From Bacteroidetes bacterium QS_8_64_10 (GTDB lineage Bacteria > Bacteroidota > Rhodothermia > Rhodothermales > Salinibacteraceae): a DNA stretch of 12,871 nucleotides. The notes below the pieces were generated by a model, which saw nothing but the letters and a program-made list of their open reading frames with translations, did no database searches and had not been told where the DNA came from. The stretch is from positions 3,726-16,596 of the forward strand of contig PXTQ01000050.1 of assembly GCA_003022505.1 (NCBI GenBank), given 5' to 3'. Position numbers and translations under genes: made by a program. Below, piece after piece: positions 1 through 8,370 of this stretch (its first letter is position 1; every line of letters starts with the position of its first letter).

Positions 1-1454
1 ACGTCCTGGTAGGCGGGAGCGTCGTACAGGTTGTTTAGCTCGTGCGGATCCATCTCCAGGTCGAACAGCTCCCACTCGTCGATGGTGTAGAAGTACATCA
101 GCTTGTAGCGCTCCGAGCGGACGCCGTAGTGCGGGCGCACCTTGTGCGGGCCGGGATACTCGTAGTAATGATAATACACCGTGTCGCGCCAGTCGTCAAC
201 GTTCCGGTTTTCCAGCAGCGGACGCAGGCTCCGGCCCTGCATGTCGCTCGGAATATCAGCATCGGCGTAGTCGAGGAAGGTCTGGGCGAAGTCGAGGTTC
301 ATGACGACGCGGTCGGTTTCTTCGCCGGCGGGCACGACACCCGGATAGCGCACCAGCAGCGGAATGCGCAGGCTCTCTTCGTACATGAAGCGCTTGTCGA
401 ACCAGCCGTGCTCCCCCAAAAACATGCCGTTGTCGGAGGAGTAGACGATCATCGTGTTTTCGGCCATGCCCGTTTCTTCGAGGTAATCGAGCAGCCGCCC
501 CACGTTTTCGTCCAGCGACTTGATGACGCGCAGGTGGTTTTTGATGTAGCGCTGGTAGTTCCAGTATTTAATTTCCTGCTCCGAGAGGTCGTCGGGCTGC
601 TCCTCGCGCCAGTCCGGCATCGTGGCGATGTCCATGTAGGCGTGTGAGGCCGCGCTGGAGCGGTTGGCGTGATCGTCGTTGAAGGTGGGCGGCACGGGCA
701 TGTCGAAGCCGGTATACAGATCCTCGTCGTCTTCTTCGGGCACCCAGCCCCGGTGCGGTGCCTTGTGCCAGCTCATGAGCGCAAACGGTTCATCCTGATC
801 CCGGTACTCGTCGAGCTTGTCGATGGTGAGGTCCGTGATGATGTCCGTCACGTAGCCTTCCTCCTTCGTGCGTTCCCCGTCCATCTCAATGAAGCGCGGG
901 TTGTTGTAGCGCCCCTGCCCCGGCAGCACCTTCCAGTAGTCGAAGCCCGTCGGCTCGCTCTTCAGGTGCCACTTGCCGATCATGGCCGTCTGGTAGCCCG
1001 CGTCCTGCAGGAGCTTCGGGAACGTCTGCTGAGAGCCGTCAAACGGCTCTTGATCGCCGTAGAGGTTTTCGGTGACGCCGTGCTTGTGACTGTACTTGCC
1101 CGTAAGCACCGTCGCGCGGCTCGGCGCGCAGAGCGAGTTCGTGACGCAGCAGTCGTTGAAGAGCATCCCCTCGCCCGCGAGGCGGTCCAGGTTGGGCGTG
1201 TCGATGCGGGTGCTGCCGTAGCAGCTGAGCGCGCTCACGGCGTGGTCATCCGTGAAGATAAAAATGACATTGGGCCGGTCCGCATCGCCGCCGTCGCCGG
1301 TATGCGCGGCGGGCGCGGACTGGCCTTCCGATGCGGGCGCGAGACCGCCGAGCACGCTGGTGAGACCGAGACTGCCGAGCTTCTTGAGGGCGTCGCGGCG
1401 GCCCTTTTGCTGTTTGGGAGCGTCCGAAAAAGGAGAGTCGGTAGAGTCAGACAT
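1..1454 (-). CDS. Secreted sulfatase (formylglycine type), 3' end beyond window
   Basis: An open frame runs leftward from ATG at 1454-1452 to the window edge, giving 484 codons without a stop. The product is a type I sulfatase, which hydrolyses sulfate esters, probably on a glycan. The core motif CAPSR (Cys109 to Arg113) followed by TGKYSHKHG is the site where cysteine is converted to formylglycine. Metal and active-site candidates are D69-D70, K120, H125, K161, H163, H230, H234 and D341-N342. The closing motif ELFDLEMDPHELNNLY shows that only a short tail is missing. The N terminus carries a Tat-like signal, GRRDALKKLG at residues 18-27, followed by a modest hydrophobic stretch, so export is likely. 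It diverges from the GH127-like gene, which suggests joint use on a sulfated polysaccharide. The sulfatase family is certain; the substrate is unknown. No Shine-Dalgarno sequence precedes the start. Confidence 0.95.
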   Translation of the reverse strand, partial: MSDSTDSPFSDAPKQQKGRRDALKKLGSLGLTSVLGGLAPASEGQSAPAAHTGDGGDADRPNVIFIFTDDHAVSALSCYGSTRIDTPNLDRLAGEGMLFNDCCVTNSLCAPSRATVLTGKYSHKHGVTENLYGDQEPFDGSQQTFPKLLQDAGYQTAMIGKWHLKSEPTGFDYWKVLPGQGRYNNPRFIEMDGERTKEEGYVTDIITDLTIDKLDEYRDQDEPFALMSWHKAPHRGWVPEEDDEDLYTGFDMPVPPTFNDDHANRSSAASHAYMDIATMPDWREEQPDDLSEQEIKYWNYQRYIKNHLRVIKSLDENVGRLLDYLEETGMAENTMIVYSSDNGMFLGEHGWFDKRFMYEESLRIPLLVRYPGVVPAGEETDRVVMNLDFAQTFLDYADADIPSDMQGRSLRPLLENRNVDDWRDTVYYHYYEYPGPHKVRPHYGVRSERYKLMYFYTIDEWELFDLEMDPHELNNLYDAPAYQD

Positions 1455-1517
1455 GAGGTTACGATCAGATTGGGCTTGATGGAAACGATGGAAGAAGGTA
1501 CGTTATTAAAGCATGAG

Positions 1518-1532
1518 GAACCAAATCGGTTC
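1518..1532. promoter_or_regulatory. Candidate operator: inverted repeat gaacc-N5-ggttc
   Basis: A perfect 5-bp inverted repeat with a 5-bp spacer lies midway between the divergent sulfatase and GH127-like genes. A second ggttc half-site starts 20 bp after the first, about two helical turns away. Dyads like this in a divergent carbohydrate locus would suit a dimeric repressor or activator, but no regulator gene is in the window. The arms are short enough to arise by chance. Confidence 0.25.
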
Positions 1533-1567
1533 AAATTCGCCGACACCGGTTCTGACCGCGCGGATCC

Positions 1568-1585
1568 ACTCATCGAAAAATGAGT
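1568..1585. promoter_or_regulatory. Short hairpin or operator in leader of GH127-like gene
   Basis: The arms actcat and atgagt (6 bp each, perfect) flank the 6-base loop cgaaaa, 51 bases before the likely GH127 start at 1637. It could be a weak RNA hairpin in the leader or a protein site. The rest of the 1455-1636 gap shows no Shine-Dalgarno sequence and no RNA gene. A loose -35/-10-like pair (ttgatg at 1476, tacgtt at 1499, 17-base spacer) is present but unconvincing. Confidence 0.2.
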
Positions 1586-1636
1586 GCTTTGCACGCGCCG
1601 TCTGCAAACTTGCAACCTGAAACCATCCACACAAAC

Positions 1637-3602
1637 ATGTCAAACGCAATAAGCGGTATCAAGCTCCTGTCACGCAGTTTTCGAGCGCTTCTCCTCGCTG
1701 TTCTCGTTCTCGCAAGCGGGACGGCGGCCCGAGCGCAAACGAACGACGCCGGCAGCCGCGCGGCTGCCGCTGGGCGACGTGCAGCCGGAGGGCTGGCTCG
1801 ACGAACAGCTTCAGCGCATGGCCGAGGGTATGGGTGGCAATCTCGACGAGCTGTACGCGAACGTTGGTCCGAACAACGCCTGGGTTGGCGGGAACGGCGA
1901 CAACTGGGAGCGCGGTCCCTACTGGCTCGACGGCCTCGTGCCGCTGGCCTATCTGACGGGCGACCAGGAGCTGATCGACAAGGCGAAGACCTGGATCGAG
2001 TGGTCACTCGAAAGTCAGGAAGAGAGCGGTTACTTCGGCCCGGATCCCGACAAAGACTACGCGGACGCCCCGGAAGGGCGGCACGGCGCGTACGTCCAGA
2101 CCGACAACCCCGGCGACTGGTGGCCGCGCATGGTCGTGCTCAAGGCGATGGCCTCGTACTACGAGGCGACCGGCGACGAGCGCGTCATCGACTTCATGAC
2201 GGATTATTTCCGCTATCAGGCCCAAACGCTTCCCGACAAGCCGCTGGGGCACTGGACGTGGTGGAGCAAGATGCGCGGCGGTGAAAACCAACTCGGTGTC
2301 TACTGGCTCTATAATCGCACCGGCGACGACTTCCTGCTGGACCTGGCCCCGCTCGTCGAGGAGCAGACGGCGGGTTGGACGGAAGGCTTCCTGAACAACG
2401 ACCCGCCCTCGCACCACGGCGTGAACGTCGCCATGGGCCTCAAGCAACCTGCGCTCGCCTTCCAGCAGACGAAAGACTCGACCCACCTCCGCTCGGTGCG
2501 GCAGGAGCCGCTGCATGGCACCGATCCCACCCACGGCACGGAGTTGTGTACGGTCGTGGAGCTGATGTACAGCCTCCAGCTGCTCGCGCGCACCACGGGC
2601 AACGTCCGCTACATGGATCACCTCGAAAAGGTGGCGCTCAACGCGCTTCCCACCCAGCACAAAGACGACTACATGGGCCGGCAGTATTACCAGCAGCCCA
2701 ACCAGGTGCAGATCAGCCGCGCGCCCAAGAGCTTCAAGACCGGAGGCAGCGGCATCCGCATCTGCTACGGCCTCACGAACGGCTATCCGTGCTGCACCAC
2801 AAACATGCATCAGGGCTGGCCCAAGTACGCGCGCAACCTGTGGATGGCCGCGCCGGACGGCGGCCTCGCAGCGCTCTTCTACGCGCCCAGCACCCTCGAA
2901 ACGAGCCTCGACGGCCAGACGGTGCGCTTCCGTGAGGAGACGAACTACCCGTTTGACGACGAGATTCGCTTCACTTACGAGGGGGACGAGGCGGCTCGCT
3001 TCCCGCTGCATCTTCGCATTCCCGACTGGACAAGCGGAACGGCGACGATCAGCGTCAACGGGGAGGAGGTGCAGACGCCGGAGGGCGGCCGGGTCGTGCA
3101 GGTCGAGCGCGCCTGGGAGAGCGGCGACACGGTGACGCTCACGCTCCCGATGACGATCCGCTCGCAGACGTGGCACGAGCGCTCCGCCAGCGTCGAGCGC
3201 GGCCCGCTCGTCTACGCCCTGCGCGTCCGAGGCGACTGGAACCAGCTGGATACGGATTACAATCCGCCGTGGGATGCCAACCGCGAGGTGCCGACCTGGA
3301 AGGTGCAGCCCACCTCGTCCTGGAACTACGGCCTTGTCATGAATCGCCGCCAGCCGGCGAAGGCGTTCGAGTTCGAGCGCGACGGCGAGGCGACGCCGGA
3401 GTACCCGTGGACCGCCGACAACGTGCCCGTCAAGCTCGTCGGCACGGGCAAGCAACTGCCGCAGTGGAAGCTCTACAACGAAGGCGCGGGGCCGCTCCCG
3501 CCGAGTCCGACGAACTCCAGCAAAGCCGCCGAGGAGATCACGCTCATCCCGTACGGCGCGACCACGCTGCGCGTCTCCGAGTTTCCGGTGATTCGTCCGT
3601 GA
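1637..3602 (+). CDS. GH127/DUF1680-type beta-L-arabinofuranosidase-like glycosidase, frameshifted after signal peptide
   Basis: This is a secreted glycosidase predicted to release beta-L-arabinofuranose or a related sugar. The body is open from upstream of 1764 (LPLGDVQPEGWL, the usual start of the domain) to the stop at 3600-3602. Counting from Met at 1779, E255-L-C257 in GTELC and C338-C339 in PCC match the zinc- and nucleophile-bearing Glu, Cys and Cys-Cys known from GH127 enzymes such as HypBA1. The C terminus has the usual beta-sandwich and ends LIPYGATTLRVSEFP. The signal peptide (Met at 1637, hydrophobic core ALLLAVLVLA, cleavage near ARA-QT) lies one frame away. Dropping one g at 1762-1763 would join the two as SRALPLGDV. 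A conserved stretch normally found just before GTELC appears absent near 2500. It starts the rightward block, and the GH43-like gene follows after 67 bases. The family is sure; whether the gene works as given is doubtful. Confidence 0.85.
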
Positions 3603-3669
3603 ATGGTTAGGGGGCGCACCTCGAGTACGCACTACGCTTCTACTCACCTTACGGACAAACAAAAATCGT

Positions 3670-6251
3670 ATGCGGCACGTCGCCGCCTTATTCCTGCTCG
3701 CCGCGCTCGCCCTGCCCGCCGGGGCGCAGACGCCGCGCTCTATCGACAATCCCGTACTGGACGGCGTAGCCGACTCCGGCGTGCTCAAATACAACGGTGA
3801 CTACTACATCATGGGCGTCGGTACGGGCGGCGACATGTACACGTCGGCGGATCTCGTGCGCTGGCGCGGCCCCCGGCACGCCTTCTCGATGAACAACGAG
3901 TGGACGCCCGGCCCCGCCGCGCAGGATCGCCGCATCCACGCCTGCGACTTCGAATACACGGGCGGCGTTTTTCACTTATACTGGTCCGTCAACTACTGGG
4001 GCGAGCCGCAGATGGCCGTGCGCATCGGGCACGCCACCGCCGACAGCGTGCTGGGGCCGTACCGCGAGCCGGTGACGAGCACCTGGTTCGACAGCCGCAT
4101 CGACCCGCATCTGTTCGTGGACGACGACGGGACGCCCTATTTTTATTCCGTCAAGTTTGCGGACGGCAATGTGATCTACGGGCAGAAGATGAAAGATCCC
4201 TGGACGCGCGTGGGCGAGCCTCAGTTTTTGCTCTCGGCCCTGCCCGGCACCTGGGAGACGCGCGCCGAGCGCATCATCGAGGGCGCGGAGGTGGACAAGC
4301 ATCGGGGCCGCTACTACATGCTGTACGCGGCGAATCACGTGGCGAGCCGGTGGGGGCAGTACGCTATCGGCGCGGCGGAGGCGGATCACCCGCTCGGCTT
4401 CAACAACGCCTCGAAGTACGATCACCCGGTTGTCGGGCCGACCAACGAGGAGCGCATTACGGAAAATGCGAACGTCATCGTGCCCATCGGTGAGGCTACG
4501 TGGCGCTATCGGACGAGCGCGCCCGGCGACGGCTGGACGCAGGCGAGCTACGACGAGAGCGACTGGCGGAGCGGTCGTACGGCGTTCGGCAACCACGACG
4601 TAGATAATTCGACGACGTACCGGACGGAGACGCGCTGGGAATCGCCGGAATTGTGGCTACGCAAGCGTTTTCGATTGGCCGAAGCGCCGAGCGAGCACGT
4701 TCAGCTTTTGATGCGGCTGCGCGGCGCGGCGGACGTCTACGTCAACGGCGAGCGCATCTACCGGAGCGACGGCGCCCGAAACTACGCTACTGTCGATGTG
4801 GACGACGTGAGCGCCTTTCGGGAGGGCGAGAACGTGCTCGCCGTGCACGCGCGCCAGCACGATGACCGGCAATACGTGGATGTGGGATTGCTCGACCCGC
4901 AAGACGCTCCCGGCGAGAAGTACGTCTTCAGTCCCGGCCAGCCGAATCTCGTGCGCGGCCCGAACGGTTTCTCGTGGTGGCTGGTCTACTTCGCGCGCTT
5001 CGACGGCACCGGCAAGAGCCAGACCATCGACCGCGCGTATTTCTTCGATCAGAAGCTGCACGTAGACGGCCCCACGTCGCGGCGCACGCCGGGTTACCAT
5101 CCGCCGCCGCGCTCCCCCACGTTCGGCGACCGGTTTGAACGACAGGACAGGTTGGGCGCGTCATGGCGCGTGAGCGGCGGGCGCTGGCGCACCCGTGGCG
5201 GCGAGGCGCTACAGCGTAGCATGGACACTTCAACCCGCGCGACACCGGACGAGCCTGAATCGCAAAGAGCAGGCGTGGACGTACCGGCTCCGCCGGGACG
5301 GCAACAAAACCCGCCGCTCGTTCGCGCTGCCCTCCGACTTCGACTTCGGCGCGTACCACACGCTCCGCATCACCAAAAACAGCGGCGACTTTTCCGTCGC
5401 GCTGGACGACCGGCCCGCGCCGGGCCAATCCGTTATCGACACCGAACTGACTGGGACGGGACGCCCGGCGCTCCACACGCGGGAGGCCCGCGCCGCGTTC
5501 GACGGCGTGGCGTACACGCGCGGTTGGGACGAGTTCGACACCCGCGTGACGGGTTGGGGGGCGCGGCGAGACGAAAGCGCCTGGCGCGTCGACTCGACCG
5601 GGCTGCGCCAGACGAACGCGCAGGGCATGCGCCGCGCCGTGAAGGGCGTTCCGATGGACGCCTACGAGTTCAGCGCGCAGGTCTACGGTGACGCCCGGAC
5701 CGCTTCGAGTGACGAACGCCGGGGCATCCTGCCGGTTTACGTGGACGGGAATAACTGGCTGCGTGCCGCCATCGACCCGGAGGCGCATCAGTTCATCGTG
5801 ACGCGGCAACGTGACGGCGAGCAAGACGAGCGCTGGTCGGTCGACCTGACGAAAACCAAGCGCCTTTATCCGGACGCCACGTACTCCGATTCTTTTACGA
5901 AGCGCTACACGTTCCGCGTGCCCACGCTGATCGGCGGGCTGAAGCGCGACGACATGGATCAGTCGCTCCCTGAATCGTGGCGTCTCACCTACGAGCGCAA
6001 CGGCACGTGGTGGGCGCTCCCTACCGACACGGCATTCGCGCCGGTCGTGGCCGAGGCCCTGCGGCAAGGCCTCGTATAACCTGCGCGCCGTGAAGCTGCC
6101 GGGCGAGGTGCTGCTGTTCGTGGACGGCGAGCAGGTGCTTCGCGTGCCCGGAAGCTGGCCGCCTGCTCGCGTGGGCCTCATGACGCGAGGCGCGACGGCG
6201 CGCTACGACGGCCTCATGCGCTTCGAAATCCCGACATCCTTAAGGGATTAG
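3670..6251 (+). pseudogene. GH43-like glycosidase with inserted beta-sandwich domain, two frameshifts
   Basis: The start at 3670 encodes a signal peptide cut near AGA-QT. Residues about 25-265 form GH43-like propeller blades. Candidate catalytic acids are D35 (GVAD), D145 (RIDPH) and E204 (RIIEGAE), the order expected for base, pKa modulator and acid. Residues about 266-412 look like a galactose-binding-type beta-sandwich (WRYRTSAPGDGW, WLRKRFRL, VYVNGERIYR, ENVLAVHARQ). The propeller then resumes with GQPNLVRGPNGFSWWLVYF. A C-terminal concanavalin-like region follows, but it needs a shift from frame 1 to frame 2 around 5220-5265 (AWTYRLRRDGNKTRRSFALP in the new frame). A second shift, frame 2 to 3 near 6050-6070, restores YNLRAVKLPGEVLLFVDGE and the stop at 6249-6251. 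Both shifts equal one extra base. The reconstructed protein is about 860 residues. These may be real mutations or sequence errors. It probably acts with the preceding GH127-like enzyme. Confidence 0.75.
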
Positions 6252-6351
6252 CTTTTTCACCGCAGCAACGGTCTTGATTGTCAAGGGGAAGACGTGTGAA
6301 GATTGGGGTTCCACTTAAGCAGGAAACGTCCTGTAAGATGCTCTTTCTCAT

Positions 6352-7203
6352 ATGAGGTTACCCTTTTTTTTAGCGAGTCGCTTCGTGGCGGGAGAGACGC
6401 TGGAAGACACGCTGCCCGTCGTGCGTGGCCTCAACGACGACGGCCTGCGTGTGGCCCTCGACCTGCTGGGCGAGCACGTCACCGACCGCAACGTGGCCGA
6501 GCGCGCCACCGACACCTACGTCGACCTTGTGCGCACCATCGCCGACGACAGGTACGACGTCAACATCTCGATCAAGCTCTCGATGATGGGGCAGCAGATC
6601 GACGAGGACTTCTGCGCGGAGAACCTGCGTCGCCTGCTGGAGGTCGCCCGCTCCCGCGACGTGTTCGTGCGCCTCGACATGGAAGGCAGCGACACCACCG
6701 CCTCCACGCTCCGTCTCTTCGAGCGCGTCTATCCCGACTATCCCGATCACGTCGGTCCCGTTTTGCAGGCGATGCTGCACCGCACCGAGCGCGACGTGGA
6801 GCGCATGTGCGAACTCGGTGCCAGCGTGCGCATCTGCAAAGGGGCCTACGACGAGCCGTCCTCGCTCGCCGCGCAGGACATGAGCACGATCCGCGAGCGC
6901 TTCGCCGCCCACATGCGACGGCTTCTCGCCGATGCCGGGCACACGGGCGTCGCCACGCACGACGACGGCCTGATCGCCGCCGCGCAGTCCTTCGCCCGCG
7001 AGCATGACCTCGGTGCGGGCGACTTCGAGTTCCAGATGCTCTACGGAATGCGCCCGGAGACGCAGCGCGCGATGGCCGCCGAAGGCCATCCGATGCGCGT
7101 CTACGTGCCCTACGGCACCGAGTGGCTGCCGTATTATACGCGCCGCCTCACCGAGCGCAAGGAGAACATATGGTTCGTCCTGAAGAATCTTTTCCGGCGG
7201 TAA
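6352..7203 (+). CDS. Proline dehydrogenase (monofunctional, FAD-dependent), N-terminal arm missing
   Basis: This enzyme oxidises proline to pyrroline-5-carboxylate with FAD, the first step of proline breakdown. Motifs in order are ISIKLSMMG (K75), FVRLDMEGS (D109), RICKGAYDEP (K163), GVATHDD, FEFQMLYGMRPE and RVYVPYGTEWLPYYTRRLTE (R264, R265, E268), matching the single-domain Thermus/Deinococcus type. The protein has 283 residues against roughly 300 or more in relatives. It begins directly at ASRFVAGETLE, so about 30 residues of N-terminal helices are absent. The first codons (MRLPFFL) come from a T-rich run unlike the rest of the gene. Upstream, the frame closes at the stop at 6334-6336, and no other frame supplies the missing arm. 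There is no Shine-Dalgarno sequence. The catalytic barrel looks intact, so activity is possible, but a 5' truncation with a makeshift start is more likely than a natural one. Confidence 0.88.
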   Translation: MRLPFFLASRFVAGETLEDTLPVVRGLNDDGLRVALDLLGEHVTDRNVAERATDTYVDLVRTIADDRYDVNISIKLSMMGQQIDEDFCAENLRRLLEVARSRDVFVRLDMEGSDTTASTLRLFERVYPDYPDHVGPVLQAMLHRTERDVERMCELGASVRICKGAYDEPSSLAAQDMSTIRERFAAHMRRLLADAGHTGVATHDDGLIAAAQSFAREHDLGAGDFEFQMLYGMRPETQRAMAAEGHPMRVYVPYGTEWLPYYTRRLTERKENIWFVLKNLFRR

Positions 7204-7238
7204 TTGGGTTCGCTTCCGCGAAGATCACAGGAAACGCA

Positions 7239-7260
7239 GATTTTATATTATTATTTAATA
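7239..7260 (+). promoter_or_regulatory. AT-rich promoter-like tract before TlpA-like gene
   Basis: A 22-base run made entirely of A and T lies directly before the ATG at 7261 in an otherwise G+C-rich region, and it contains several tataat-like hexamers. It could hold a -10 element if translation starts at GTG 7300, or be an AT-rich initiation region if it starts at 7261. No convincing -35 box or ribosome site was found. Confidence 0.3.
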
Positions 7261-8370
7261 ATGCAAGCGAGATTTCTTTTTGACAATTGTCTTCTCTCCG
7301 TGAAAAATATCCTTCTTTTCTGCGGCCTGGCTGCTCTTTTCCTCTCCACCAGCGCCACCGCTCAGAGCCCGTCCCCAGCCTTGGACGAGCGCAAGGCGGA
7401 AGAAGCCTACGAAGCGCTGTCTGAGCGCTGGCAGGCGTTTAGGGATACGGGGGGCTTGACCATCAGAGACGGAAAGCAGTGGGCGCGTCGCTTCTGGAAA
7501 ATGCGCAAGACACACAGCAGAACGAGTGCAGCCGCGCAGGCAACAGTAAAGGCGTTCGAGATCGCCGTCGAACTGCATGAACTCGACATGATGCAACAGA
7601 TGTACCGCGCCGTCTCCTACGACGAAGACGCGAAGGCTCGGCTGGCGAAGTATGTGCCACGCGTCGTTGGCTTAACGGAGGTAAGACAAGAACAGGAGAA
7701 AAAGATTGCCGAATGGCGGCGGCTCTCCCGTTCGGCAAACCCGAGGGTGCAGAAAGCGGCACTCTTCGAACTGGCCAAGCATTGGAACAAGTTTTATCAG
7801 TACACCGAAGCGCGTGACTTGCTGGATACGTTGCGTACGAAATACAACGTCACGGTAGACCATCCGCGCTACGGGGAGCGTGTGCGCGAGATGCGCGAGG
7901 AGCACGCATCGATGTCGGTGGGGAAACAGCTGCCGCCTTTCTCAGTCACGACTTGGCGTGGCACGGAGGTGACAAGCGCTGACTTGAGAGGCGAAGTGAC
8001 GGTACTGTATTTCTACGGCCCCGGTTGCGGTTCTTGTATTCAGACCTACCCGAAACTCAACACGCTCTATAGACAGTTCGGGAATGACGACTTCTTTCTC
8101 CTCGGCGTCTCCGCGGGCTACGACCTCCTTTCCCCTGAAGAGTTCAGCACGTTTCTCGAACGGTACGATCTCGAATGGCCGCAGGTGTTCGAAGACGGCG
8201 GTCGTCTTTTCGAGCGTTACCACAACAACAAAGTGCTTTCTACAGGTCTCCTTTTGGACCGAAATGGTCGAGTGGTGCATATTAGCCGCTCAGGCAAGCC
8301 CCTGGAAGCAACGGAAGCTTTGCAGGGCACGACACTGCAAGAGGCTGTTGCCACACTGATGCAGCGGTGA
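7261..8370 (+). CDS. Secreted TlpA/AhpC-TSA-like thioredoxin-fold protein
   Basis: The C-terminal domain (about residue 218 on, counting from ATG 7261) has the redoxin pattern: GKQLPPFSVTTWRGTEVTSA, LYFYGPGCGSC with Cys256 and Cys259, then GLLLDRNGRVVHI. Such proteins usually reduce or shuffle disulfides outside the cytoplasm. The residue aligned with the normally conserved cis-proline is Ser327 in VLSTG, which is odd. Residues about 45-215 form a charged, probably all-helical region that I cannot assign; a TPR-like fold is possible. A signal peptide (KNILLFCGLAALFL, cut near ATA-QS) is clear. GTG 7300 gives a textbook signal peptide, while ATG 7261 adds 13 residues; I annotate the ATG but the GTG may be right. 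G+C is visibly lower than in the neighbours, suggesting separate ancestry. No partner genes (ccd, dsb) are nearby. Confidence 0.85.
   Translation: MQARFLFDNCLLSVKNILLFCGLAALFLSTSATAQSPSPALDERKAEEAYEALSERWQAFRDTGGLTIRDGKQWARRFWKMRKTHSRTSAAAQATVKAFEIAVELHELDMMQQMYRAVSYDEDAKARLAKYVPRVVGLTEVRQEQEKKIAEWRRLSRSANPRVQKAALFELAKHWNKFYQYTEARDLLDTLRTKYNVTVDHPRYGERVREMREEHASMSVGKQLPPFSVTTWRGTEVTSADLRGEVTVLYFYGPGCGSCIQTYPKLNTLYRQFGNDDFFLLGVSAGYDLLSPEEFSTFLERYDLEWPQVFEDGGRLFERYHNNKVLSTGLLLDRNGRVVHISRSGKPLEATEALQGTTLQEAVATLMQR

Noticed and set aside
42..1583. Long rightward open frames over the sulfatase region
   Set aside because: They are antisense shadows of the sulfatase, arising from high G+C; their products have no recognisable motifs, whereas the leftward frame has the full sulfatase signature.
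2004..3794. 596-codon leftward open frame antisense to the GH127-like gene
   Set aside because: Arg/Val/Ala-rich translation without motifs, lying over a well-recognised glycosidase; a codon-bias shadow.
1731..6070. Programmed ribosomal frameshifting as the cause of the three frame changes
   Set aside because: No slippery heptamer, downstream pseudoknot or conserved design is apparent, and each shift sits in an unremarkable sequence; mutation or sequence error is simpler.
4928..6181. 417-codon leftward open frame antisense to the GH43-like gene
   Set aside because: Low-complexity translation with no domain; the opposite strand carries recognisable glycosidase sequence across three frames.
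7204..7260. TTG start at 7204 for the TlpA-like protein
   Set aside because: It abuts the preceding stop and adds 19 residues ahead of the better ATG 7261 or GTG 7300 starts, burying the signal peptide.
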